NCBI GenBank assembly: GCA_002506025.1
Contig: DAWS01000063.1
Location: 22,722-35,045, forward strand
DNA from: Euryarchaeota archaeon UBA111
Lineage (GTDB): Archaea; Thermoplasmatota; Poseidoniia; Poseidoniales; Poseidoniaceae
Direction: 5' to 3'
DNA length: 12,324 nucleotides
Part shown: piece by piece, positions 1-6,062 of the stretch
Layout: every line of letters begins with the position of its first letter
Numbering within the stretch: position 1 is the first letter of the stretch
Program-made: the position numbers and the translations under genes
Notes under the pieces: model-generated
What the model was told of the DNA's origin: nothing
The model's input: only the letters and a program-made list of their open reading frames with translations
The model's database searches: none

Positions 1-76
1 TTCCTACCATGGGTCTGCCTCATATTGCTGGATTAGTGTTGGCTTATGACCATTGCCACTAGAATACCAACATTGG

Positions 77-826
77 TCATAAATCACGAACATCGAATCT
101 ACTGCCAGATTGTTCCATGGAGTGATTGACTATAAGTTCAAACAGGGAATTTGCAACCTTATCTGGGGACACTAAATCACCATTTTTGTGGAATTGGATG
201 AATCGATCCACCATTGGAAAATCACTTCTGTCAGCCGACCTTATTGTGGCTTGCATATCAGTATCAACTATCCCTGGTGCAATAGATACTGCGCTTATAC
301 CATCATTCCCACCTTCATCTGCTAGACATCTGGTCCACATGTCAAGACCAGCCTTTGATGTGCAGTATGCTGACCATGACTCCAGAGAGTTAACCGCAGC
401 ACCACTTGAAATGGTAGTAACTCTGCAACGACCGGCATTTACCATTGCAGGATAGAGAACCCTCGTTAATTGTTGGACTGATACGAGATTTACCACTAAA
501 GTTTCATTCCACTTAGCCTCATCGACTGTGAAAATGTTCCCCACTGGACCTATAATACCTGCATTGTGAATGATTCCGTGAATGGCTGGGAAGCGTTCGA
601 CTATTTCTCCGGCTGTATTGTTAACCATTTCTGGAACTGATAGGTCACAGGCAATTGCACATGATTTGTCATTATGCTTTTTCAGAAAAGTGTCTAATTC
701 AGCCAGCTCTGAAGATTGTCTGGCTAAACCAACGACAATGTAGCCTTTGTTGGCTAAGATTTCACAGATTGATCGACCCAATCCTTTCGATGCACCAGTT
801 ATCAAGAATACCGATTGTTCTGACAT
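77..826 (-). CDS. Short-chain dehydrogenase/reductase (SDR)
   Basis: This is a complete classical SDR of 249 residues, a cytosolic NAD(P)-dependent oxidoreductase. The Rossmann motif TGASKGLG is at about residues 10-17, D61 is the usual adenine-contact Asp, NAG is at 88-90, and the catalytic set is N113, S140/S141, Y154 and K158 (YCTSK). R36 after the second strand hints at NADP preference. The segment PGIVDTDMQ at 184-192 and the ending FDVRDL resemble the benzil-reductase/sepiapterin-reductase-like branch, but the substrate cannot be read from sequence. An in-frame ATG at 844 would overlap the upstream DUF2237 gene by 11 bases. I prefer the ATG at 826 (MSEQSV), which leaves a 7-base gap and puts the Rossmann strand at the usual distance from the N-terminus. 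It is the last gene of the minus-strand run that begins with the hydroxyacyl-CoA dehydrogenase, so a role in acyl or keto metabolism is possible but is only inference. Confidence 0.93.
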   Translation of the reverse strand: MSEQSVFLITGASKGLGRSICEILANKGYIVVGLARQSSELAELDTFLKKHNDKSCAIACDLSVPEMVNNTAGEIVERFPAIHGIIHNAGIIGPVGNIFTVDEAKWNETLVVNLVSVQQLTRVLYPAMVNAGRCRVTTISSGAAVNSLESWSAYCTSKAGLDMWTRCLADEGGNDGISAVSIAPGIVDTDMQATIRSADRSDFPMVDRFIQFHKNGDLVSPDKVANSLFELIVNHSMEQSGSRFDVRDL

Positions 827-833
827 CTGAACA

Positions 834-1196
834 CTACTCAGCATACAATTCTAATAATTCTAGGGGGATTATCTGCAGTGCTTCCTCATGGGTTGCTTCA
901 AGATTTACGGGGCATGCAACACCATTGTTTGCTGCATCTAACCATGTTCGAGCACATATACACCATCGATCACCGGGTTTCAATCCTGGGAAGTTGAAGT
1001 GTGGTGCAGGAGTGATTAAATCATTACCTTTCGACTTAGCGAACTCAAGAAATTTTTCTGTCACAATCGAGCAGACAACGTGCATTCCACGGTCGTTACT
1101 GTCGGTATTACAACAGCCATCTCTATACCATCCAGTTAGTGGGTCTTTGGAGCACTCTTGTAACTCCTTACCAAGAACGTTGACGCTAGGATTCAT
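834..1196 (-). CDS. DUF2237 family protein
   Basis: This is a complete 120-residue protein matching the DUF2237 family, whose biochemical function I do not know. The family pattern is seen throughout: NVLGKELQECS near residues 6-16, DPLTGWYRDGCCNT at 18-31, then HVVCSIVTEKFLEF, then KGNDLITP, then FPGLKPGDRWCICA at about 69-81, and the closing LEATHEEALQIIPLELL. Many conserved Cys residues (C15, C28, C29, C42, C79, C81) suggest metal binding or redox chemistry, but that is inference. A GAGGGG Shine-Dalgarno-like run ends about five bases before the ATG. The gene starts 25 bases after the hydroxyacyl-CoA dehydrogenase stop and ends 7 bases before the SDR start, so the three genes are very probably cotranscribed. 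Confidence 0.92.
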   Translation of the reverse strand: MNPSVNVLGKELQECSKDPLTGWYRDGCCNTDSNDRGMHVVCSIVTEKFLEFAKSKGNDLITPAPHFNFPGLKPGDRWCICARTWLDAANNGVACPVNLEATHEEALQIIPLELLELYAE

Positions 1197-1221
1197 GCTT
1201 TCCCCTCAGTTTTGACTTACA

Positions 1222-2064
1222 TTAATACTTGTAGAATCCTTCTCCTGATTTTCTACCAAGTTTACCTTCATCAACCATTTTTTGCAATAGTTTTGCCGGA
1301 GCATACTTGTCATCATTTAGACCTTCATGTAATACATTCATTATGTGCAAAACTGTATCTAAACCAATCAAATCTGAAAGCGCAAGTGGACCGATTGGAT
1401 GATTCATACCTAATTTCATTATACCATCGATTGCTTCTGGTTCAGCAACGCCTTCCTCCAAGGTAAGAATTGCTTCATTTAACATCGGGCACAAAATTCT
1501 GTTGGACACAAAACCTGGAGAATCATTGCAGGATAGAGCGATTTTACCCATTTTTTCCGCCGCCTCTACTACCGAAGAATTTGTTGCTTCGCTTGTTTGG
1601 TCACCATTGATAATTTCTACCAGCTTCATAATTGGAACAGGGTTCATGAAATGCATCCCAATGACCTTTTCAGGACGTTTAGTGGCGTTGGCAATGGTTG
1701 AGATTGATATTGATGAAGTGTTAGAGGCAAGAATACACTCAGGTTTGCAGATTTCATCTAACTCAGAAAATATTGATGTTTTCAAATCTAATATTTCTGG
1801 CACAGCTTCTACTACCAAATCAACATCCGCACATTCACCTCTATCTGTAGTAGTAGATATACGAGCAAGCGTATCATCAGCGTCTAATTGGCTAATTCTA
1901 TCCTTTGAAACCAACTTGCTTAGCGACTTTTGAATAGTTGCCATACCTCTGTCAACATATTCCTCCTTGATATCAATCATCAATACTTCATAACCTGCAC
2001 TGGCAGCAACTTGGGCAATACCGTTACCCATTTGACCTGCCCCGATAACTGCAATCTTCATCAT
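1222..2064 (-). CDS. hbd: 3-hydroxybutyryl-CoA / 3-hydroxyacyl-CoA dehydrogenase
   Basis: This is a complete 280-residue single-function L-3-hydroxyacyl-CoA dehydrogenase. It oxidises 3-hydroxyacyl-CoA to 3-ketoacyl-CoA with NAD+ in beta-oxidation, or works in reverse. The NAD-binding domain has GAGQMG at 8-13 and the acidic strand-2 end MIDIK at 29-33. The four residues known to be catalytic in the human mitochondrial enzyme (Ser137, His158, Glu170, Asn208) are all present at a constant offset of 20: S117 (SNTSS), H138 (GMHFMNP), E150 (KLVEI) and N188 (FVSNR). The C-terminal domain ends with the family pattern GRKSGEGFYKY. The gene starts with tandem ATGs at 2064 and 2061 and either could be used. 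It leads the minus-strand operon, with a 15-base dyad about 50 bases upstream and the tRNA-Gln gene just beyond that. Chain-length preference cannot be read. Confidence 0.96.
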   Translation of the reverse strand: MMKIAVIGAGQMGNGIAQVAASAGYEVLMIDIKEEYVDRGMATIQKSLSKLVSKDRISQLDADDTLARISTTTDRGECADVDLVVEAVPEILDLKTSIFSELDEICKPECILASNTSSISISTIANATKRPEKVIGMHFMNPVPIMKLVEIINGDQTSEATNSSVVEAAEKMGKIALSCNDSPGFVSNRILCPMLNEAILTLEEGVAEPEAIDGIMKLGMNHPIGPLALSDLIGLDTVLHIMNVLHEGLNDDKYAPAKLLQKMVDEGKLGRKSGEGFYKY

Positions 2065-2111
2065 GTCTTCTCAAATAAGCCCAATTATTGACGCCTCTTG
2101 AATATGCGCAT

Positions 2112-2126
2112 TGCAATTTAATTGCA
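2112..2126. promoter_or_regulatory. 15-base dyad upstream of hbd (putative operator)
   Basis: TGCAATT and AATTGCA form perfect 7-base arms around one central T. The site lies 48 bases upstream of the hbd start, in the 84-base gap between hbd and the tRNA-Gln 3' end. The position would suit binding by a dimeric transcription regulator, but no regulator is identified. A second, tighter dyad (GCTAA CA TTAGC, 2135-2146) sits between it and the tRNA. Function is inference only. Confidence 0.3.
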
Positions 2127-2148
2127 TCAAGACTGCTAACATTAGCAC

Positions 2149-2224
2149 TGGTAGCCCGAGTCGGATTTGAACCGACGTCGGCGGGACCAAAACCCACCAT
2201 GATGGACCCCTACACTATCGGGCT
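2149..2224 (-). tRNA. trnQ: tRNA-Gln (UUG anticodon), archaeal type, CCA encoded
   Basis: The minus strand folds as a full cloverleaf. The acceptor stem is AGCCCGA with TCGGGCT, the anticodon stem is GTGGG with CCCGC around the loop TTTTGGT (anticodon UUG at 2188-2190, reading CAA), and the T arm is GTCGG TTCAAAT CCGAC. The discriminator is A, and CCA is encoded at 2149-2151. The D stem has only three pairs, one of them G-U. No intron is present. The first pair is A1-U72, the identity feature by which archaeal GatDE recognises misacylated Glu-tRNA-Gln, whereas bacterial tRNA-Gln normally has U1-A72. This is the firmest taxonomic marker in the window. No convincing box A is visible upstream, where the region is shared with the end of the HD-domain gene. 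Confidence 0.96.
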
Positions 2225-2246
2225 GGGTAGTCTACCGGACACGCTC

Positions 2247-2273
2247 TAGTTTTTTTCCTTGTCGGAAAAACTA
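2247..2273 (-). terminator. Inverted repeat with T tract at the end of the HD-domain gene
   Basis: On the minus strand the TAG stop of the HD-domain gene begins an imperfect inverted repeat. TAGTTTTTCC pairs with GGAAAAAAACTA across a five-base loop, with two extra A residues in the second arm. The T5 run directly after the stop could act as an archaeal oligo-T terminator. The structure lies only 23 bases upstream of the tRNA-Gln 5' end, so it could also affect tRNA expression. Its role is inferred. Confidence 0.35.
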
Positions 2274-2744
2274 CTCCAAAAATCTCAACAAATTTGAGTC
2301 GGTAATTTTTAATTTGGCACTATTAGTAAACTCTGATAAATCTAATTCGTGCCTTGATTGATAGATAGATGCCTGTAGCCCCATGTCTAACTTATCTATT
2401 TGTTTGACAAATTTGGCCTCTTCGGAGAGCCCGGACTCATACTCGCGAAACAAACCTAGCCATTCAGGGGCTAATTCAGACATAGCGCTTGCTTCTAACT
2501 CTGCTTTGTTTGTAACGTCATCGTGAGGTGTTAAATCTCCAACCCTAACCTCTGGAAGGTCATGAATAATACACATAGCGAGGACCTTTGCTAGATCCAA
2601 ATTTTTGGGAGCAAAATGTAGCGCCAATACTGCCATGCCCCATGAATGAGCTGCAACAGATTCTGGTTCTTGTACTCCCGACCTGACCCAACCGGTTCTT
2701 GGTAAATCTTTCAGCCCCAGCCACTCTTGTAATCTGTCGCGCAT
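2271..2744 (-). CDS. HD-domain hydrolase, YfbR/HDDC2-like 5'-nucleotidase
   Basis: This is a complete HD-domain protein of 157 residues, similar to the HDDC2/YfbR group of metal-dependent 5'-deoxynucleotidases that remove phosphate from nucleoside monophosphates. Seen directly are the family start RDRLQEWLGLKDLPRTGWV, then PESVAAHSW with the first metal-binding His (about residue 33), the HD pair with its downstream Glu in IIHDLPE (61-62 and 65), GDLTP, and the last metal-binding Asp in KQIDKLDMGLQA (about 117). A TTG codon at 2762 lies in frame and would add six residues. The ATG at 2744 fits the family N-terminus better and frees the region between this gene and the divergent glycosylase for promoters. 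Nucleotide-pool salvage or sanitation is the likely role, and the exact substrate is unknown. Confidence 0.85.
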   Translation of the reverse strand: MRDRLQEWLGLKDLPRTGWVRSGVQEPESVAAHSWGMAVLALHFAPKNLDLAKVLAMCIIHDLPEVRVGDLTPHDDVTNKAELEASAMSELAPEWLGLFREYESGLSEEAKFVKQIDKLDMGLQASIYQSRHELDLSEFTNSAKLKITDSNLLRFLE

Positions 2745-2794
2745 GCCTGTGGGTATATGCAAGAGGTCAAAACCTAAACGGGTGTTTGCATGTT

Positions 2795-3406
2795 ATGGAA
2801 ACAGGCAAGCCAAAATGGTGGGACGATGCAGTAGAGTTCCTGAAACAAGATGAACTACTAGGCGATGTAGTTAGGCGTTATCCAGATGGTTCGCTTGAAG
2901 GCAAGGGTCGCCTGTTTGAAACCACAATTCGCTCAATTGTCGGCCAACAAATATCGGTGATTGCATCAGATGCCATATGGGGAAGATTAGTTGGGCTACT
3001 CGGCACACCAACTCCAGAAAATGTCCTTAAATTTACTCAAGAAGAATTAGCCGCCTGTGGATTGACTAGACCCAAAGCAAGCTACATCTATGGCTTAGCA
3101 GAGAATTCAACAGATTTATTGCAACAAGATTGGGAAAACATGAACGATGATGAAATAAAGCGTCATTTGGTTAAATTTCGCGGTATCGGTCCGTGGACAG
3201 CAGAAATGATGTTGATGTTTTCATTCATGCGTCCTGATGTATTCAGTATTGGGGACATTGGTCTGGTTAAAGCAGTCAAAATATTGGTTCCTGATGTCGA
3301 GGACAAGAATTCTATAGAAAAGATTGCAGAACGATGGTCACCATACCGAACTGCTGCATCTTGGTATCTTTGGCGAATGATAGATCCTGTGCCTGTAGGT
3401 TACTGA
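2795..3406 (+). CDS. DNA-3-methyladenine glycosylase (AlkA type, HhH-GPD)
   Basis: This is a 203-residue base-excision-repair glycosylase that hydrolyses the N-glycosidic bond of alkylated purines. The family pattern FETTIRSIVGQQIS at about 41-54 begins the core. The helix-hairpin-helix LVKFRGIGPWTA is at 125-136, and the catalytic Asp is D154 in SIGDIGL. The absence of a cysteine cluster after the core separates it from the iron-sulfur endonuclease III/MutY enzymes. It lacks the extra N-terminal domain of E. coli AlkA (282 residues), as do other short forms such as yeast Mag1-like proteins. The ATG at 2795 is preferred over an upstream in-frame TTG at 2699, which lies inside the opposing HD gene. 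TATA-like bases around 2753-2758 (GTATAT) could serve as box A. The last 7 bases overlap the 3' end of the convergent membrane-protein gene. Confidence 0.93.
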   Translation: METGKPKWWDDAVEFLKQDELLGDVVRRYPDGSLEGKGRLFETTIRSIVGQQISVIASDAIWGRLVGLLGTPTPENVLKFTQEELAACGLTRPKASYIYGLAENSTDLLQQDWENMNDDEIKRHLVKFRGIGPWTAEMMLMFSFMRPDVFSIGDIGLVKAVKILVPDVEDKNSIEKIAERWSPYRTAASWYLWRMIDPVPVGY

Positions 3407-4050
3407 CACAATAACGGCTTCTCAACTTGATAAGTCGGCGAATTGACGCCAAATTCATAGGTATTTTTTGCTACACTTGTTCGAATCAGTAGCGAACAAG
3501 GTGTCTCATCTAGTTCTTGCTGTTCATCGTCAACGGTTACCGAAGCCCAGACCCACCACATGGCATTTTCATCATCGGTGAAAGTAACATCAACTGATTG
3601 TATTATTAATTTAGTAACTAACTGTCCATCATTAATTATCTGAACTGTTGAGGTCATAACTAGACTGCTGCCTTCGAGTGTATAAGTCGAACCCGGGTAA
3701 ATTTGATTGTTGAATCCATTGTCATCGTCAAAGGTAAATGCTTGGCCATCGGATTTTATCCAAGTTCCTTCGATTGGCTCAGTTGATTGAGGAATCATAA
3801 ATACCAAAACAACACCACCGATTAGAAGCATTATCACAAGTGAGGCATAAAGCACGTTTTTCTGTTTCATAAACTCAGTTGCCTGTTTTGTAAATGGGTG
3901 ATTACGTATGTTAGTTAATTGATTACTGATTTTAGGTGGCTGGCTGGTGCTTGGATAATATGCTTGGAATTGAGTTTTTGAATGGGTCCCAATATTGCTA
4001 TCGACATTAGCATCATGAAATTGTTCCAATTCACCGATTTTGTCATCCAT
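3400..4050 (-). CDS. Single-pass membrane protein with extracytoplasmic beta domain (unrecognised)
   Basis: I do not recognise a named family. From the ATG at 4050 the protein has 216 residues. A polar, Gln/Ser/Asn-rich N-terminal segment of about 65 residues is followed by one hydrophobic helix (about 67-86, LYASLVIMLLIGGVVLVFMI). Then comes a C-terminal domain of about 125 residues that begins EGTWIKSDGQAFTF and continues GSTYTLEGSSLVM. This GTW / GxxFTF / GTYxLEG layout resembles lipocalin-like or other small beta-sandwich lipid-binding folds, and that similarity is weak. Two Cys residues, near 185 and 215, could form a disulfide if the domain is outside the cell. An upstream in-frame TTG at 4071 overlaps the stop of the zinc-ribbon gene (TTGA) and is an alternative coupled start. 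The gene is the second of a two-gene operon. Confidence 0.8.
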   Translation of the reverse strand: MDDKIGELEQFHDANVDSNIGTHSKTQFQAYYPSTSQPPKISNQLTNIRNHPFTKQATEFMKQKNVLYASLVIMLLIGGVVLVFMIPQSTEPIEGTWIKSDGQAFTFDDDNGFNNQIYPGSTYTLEGSSLVMTSTVQIINDGQLVTKLIIQSVDVTFTDDENAMWWVWASVTVDDEQQELDETPCSLLIRTSVAKNTYEFGVNSPTYQVEKPLLCQ

Positions 4051-4067
4051 TTCAGTTACCAACCCAT

Positions 4068-4355
4068 TCAAATTTCATTCAACAATTCAGTGCTATATGT
4101 GGGCACGTCTTCAGCAAATAGCGGACATCTTTTACATGCTGATTTGTTTCGCCGTTGATATTTTTCGCAGCATTTCGATTTGAGCTTCTTTTTTGACTTC
4201 TTTTTGGGCTTGTTGAACCCGACGTAATCTGATTGTTCTACTAAACTAACAATGGATAGGTTTGGTGTAGTGAGACTTGCATCGCTAGTGCCACATGCTG
4301 GACAAGTTGACCACCTTGTCTCAATATGGCTCTCACAGTCCGCACATTCCACCAT
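4068..4355 (-). CDS. Small protein with zinc ribbon and C-terminal CC/CxxC cluster
   Basis: This is a 95-residue protein with two Cys clusters. The N-terminal zinc ribbon is C4xxC7 and C18xxC21. A Lys-rich linker (KPKKKSKKKLKSK, about 49-61) leads to CCEKYQRRNKSACKRCP (C62, C63, C74, C77), which resembles a motif I associate with small uncharacterised prokaryotic proteins. Two metal sites, or one metal site and a basic nucleic-acid-binding patch, are plausible, but function is unknown. The stop codon meets the next gene, the single-pass membrane protein: a TTG start overlaps it, and the preferred ATG is 17 bases on. The two are therefore likely cotranscribed and perhaps work together, for example a cytosolic partner for the polar tail of the membrane protein. 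It diverges from the repeat surface-protein gene. Confidence 0.82.
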   Translation of the reverse strand: MVECADCESHIETRWSTCPACGTSDASLTTPNLSIVSLVEQSDYVGFNKPKKKSKKKLKSKCCEKYQRRNKSACKRCPLFAEDVPTYSTELLNEI

Positions 4356-4372
4356 TGTCTTTAGATGGATTA

Positions 4373-4403
4373 GGGATACCTAATAATATTTCGGGACACC
4401 TAA
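4373..4403. promoter_or_regulatory. Direct repeat with box A-like core between divergent genes
   Basis: GGGATACCTAA (4373-4383) and GGGACACCTAA (4393-4403) are 11-base direct repeats with one mismatch, spaced exactly 20 bases start to start, about two helical turns. Between them lies AT-rich TAATAATATTT (4381-4391), a candidate TATA box that can be read in either direction. The site lies in the 93-base gap between the zinc-ribbon gene (minus, start 4355) and the surface-protein gene (plus, start 4449). A plus-strand start about 26 bases downstream of the TATA would give a 5' leader of some 35-40 bases. A weak Shine-Dalgarno AAGG lies 8 bases before the ATG at 4449. Confidence 0.45.
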
Positions 4404-4448
4404 ACATAATTACTAAATGTAGTATGGTTTTGGACTAAGGCGATAACG

Positions 4449-6062
4449 ATGAGATTTAGGCGGTTTATACCCGGAGTAGCCATTCTGATGCTACTTGTTG
4501 CTGCCTCGAACCTTGGGATAATTCTTGATGATTCAAACGATATTGAATCAATGTTAACCTCTGCCCGAGATGATGATGACTATTGTGAAGAAAATTACTC
4601 TAGTGAAGCGGCTTGTAACGCTGATAGTCGGTGTGAATGGGATGCTGAGGACGATCCATCTGACGATGATTACCCCGGCGAGTGTGAAGAAGCTGAGGAT
4701 GAGGATGAGGATGACGAAGAAGATGATGAGGAGGATGACGAAGATGATGATGAATCGGGTTCCCCCAACAGTGGCAATAACGGCAACAACGGAGGCTTAC
4801 CAACCGACACTGACGGCGATGGAGTGTCTGATGATACGGACTCAGATGACGACAATGATGGTGTCGATGACATGTATGACGCGTTCCCTCTTGACGCCTC
4901 TGAGCAGTATGATTTTGATTCTGACGGAACTGGAGATAACGCAGACGTAGATGACGATAACGATGGTTACTCTGACAACAATGATGCATTCCCATTTGAT
5001 GCTTCGGAGCACGCAAATTTTGATGGGGACAACCTGGGGGATAATGCCGACCCAGACGACGACAATGATGGTGTAGATGACCAATTTGATTTGTTTCCGT
5101 TTAATCCTGATGAGCAGTATGATCATGATAATGATGGCATTGGAGATAATGCTGACAATGATGATGACAACGATGGTTATATTGATTCACAGGACGCATT
5201 TCCTTTCGATTCAACTGAACACCGAGATAACGACGGTGACGGCATTGGGGATAATGCAGACCTTGACGATGATAACGATGGAATTAACGATAATGAGGAT
5301 TCAAACACTGAACAGATAGAGGTAGCCAGTGATAATGACAACGATGGCATTCCTGACGAAGATGATGATGATGATGATAATGATGGAGTAATTGATACTC
5401 TAGACTACTATCCATTTGACCAAACAGAATCAAGTAATTTTGATGGTGATGCAGTCGGCGATAATGCAGATAACGATGACGATAATGATGGTTACTCAGA
5501 CTCAGAAGATGCTTTTCCGTTCAACCCTGATGAATGGTTTGATACAGATAATGACGGAATTGGTAACAACGCTGATGATGACGATGATAACGATGGAATA
5601 CTAGATGATCAGGACGCATTTCCAACGGATTCACAAGCATCGCTCGATTACGACCTAGATGGGATGCCGGACGAATTGGATTTTGATGATGACAATGACG
5701 GAATAAACGACATTTTTGACCCATTCCCGTTGAATGCGAATGAATGGGAAGATACTGATGGGGATGGTGTGGGTGACAACGCTGACATGGATGATGATAA
5801 TGATGGCTTTATCGACATATTAGACACTTATCCAAAGTATGCAGGTTTCACCCCAAGTGATGACTTAATCGAGAGTAACCGAGAAACTAGTTCTAGTTCA
5901 GGGTCTACAATAGCTGGAAATAAGGCCTTACTATTACTTTTCACAACAACCATTGCTATGGGAATGATACTCGGTGCTAGAAAATTAGTCAAAAATCCAA
6001 GTAACAGCAAACAAGAATCTGTTGAGATTCCCACTGAACTGACAATGGAGGACAAATTATGA
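4449..6062 (+). CDS. Acidic surface protein with ten calcium-type DxDxDG repeats and C-terminal anchor
   Basis: This is a 537-residue predicted exported, membrane-anchored protein. A signal peptide or signal anchor (basic RFRR, then hydrophobic about 7-26) is followed by a four-Cys segment (C46, C56, C62, C79) that could form two disulfides. Next come an almost purely Asp/Glu tract (about 80-102) and a Ser/Gly/Asn linker. Residues 119-460 carry thrombospondin-type-3-like repeats built on DxDxDGxGDNADxDDDNDG and DAFPFD. The DDDNDG core recurs ten times at exactly 35-residue spacing. After a Ser-rich stretch comes one transmembrane helix (about 491-510), then RKLVKN and a short cytosolic tail. 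Asp-rich repeats of this type are known to bind calcium, so a calcium-stiffened stalk on the cell surface is likely. Ligand or partner is unknown. The stop overlaps the next start (ATGA), so the two are translationally coupled. Low-complexity coding makes the many overlapping frames here spurious. Confidence 0.9.
   Translation: MRFRRFIPGVAILMLLVAASNLGIILDDSNDIESMLTSARDDDDYCEENYSSEAACNADSRCEWDAEDDPSDDDYPGECEEAEDEDEDDEEDDEEDDEDDDESGSPNSGNNGNNGGLPTDTDGDGVSDDTDSDDDNDGVDDMYDAFPLDASEQYDFDSDGTGDNADVDDDNDGYSDNNDAFPFDASEHANFDGDNLGDNADPDDDNDGVDDQFDLFPFNPDEQYDHDNDGIGDNADNDDDNDGYIDSQDAFPFDSTEHRDNDGDGIGDNADLDDDNDGINDNEDSNTEQIEVASDNDNDGIPDEDDDDDDNDGVIDTLDYYPFDQTESSNFDGDAVGDNADNDDDNDGYSDSEDAFPFNPDEWFDTDNDGIGNNADDDDDNDGILDDQDAFPTDSQASLDYDLDGMPDELDFDDDNDGINDIFDPFPLNANEWEDTDGDGVGDNADMDDDNDGFIDILDTYPKYAGFTPSDDLIESNRETSSSSGSTIAGNKALLLLFTTTIAMGMILGARKLVKNPSNSKQESVEIPTELTMEDKL
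4686..4754 (+). repeat. Polyacidic GAN-triplet tract in the surface-protein gene
   Basis: About 23 consecutive codons are almost all GAT, GAC, GAA or GAG, encoding an unbroken Asp/Glu run at residues 80-102. The tract separates the Cys-containing head from the repeat stalk. Purine-rich triplet tracts like this are prone to length change by slippage, so copy number may differ between strains. Confidence 0.8.
4845..5807 (+). repeat. Ten in-register 105-bp (35-residue) tandem repeats
   Basis: The hexapeptide core DDDNDG starts at residues 133, 168, 203, 238, 273, 308, 343, 378, 413 and 448, a constant step of 35 residues with no insertions or deletions. At DNA level this is a diverged 105-bp tandem repeat; synonymous codons (GAT/GAC, AAT/AAC) vary freely between copies. 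Most units add a DAFPxD-type hinge. The span given runs from the first to the last core. Confidence 0.92.

Noticed and set aside
1..62. Possible 3' end of a plus-strand gene (open frame ending TAG at 60-62, residues ending GLVLAYDHCH)
   Set aside because: Only 19 codons are visible, no family motif is recognised, and the two other plus frames also stop early. A gene end here is plausible given the convergent SDR gene but cannot be supported.
655..1215. A 186-residue plus-strand open frame opposite the SDR and DUF2237 genes
   Set aside because: Both minus-strand genes match known families throughout, and the plus-strand translation shows no domain.
2149..2224. tRNA-Gln as an integration site for a genomic island
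   Set aside because: No integrase and no repeat of the tRNA 3' end was noticed in the window, and the flanking genes are housekeeping.
4686..4754. GA-rich triplet run as a possible non-coding satellite or regulatory repeat
   Set aside because: It is in frame within a well-supported gene and simply encodes an Asp/Glu tract.
4570..5604. Several open frames on both strands inside the surface-protein gene
   Set aside because: They arise from the GAT/GAC/AAT triplet bias of the acidic repeats. Their products are low-complexity Met/Thr/Ile, His/Arg or Ser runs without start signals.
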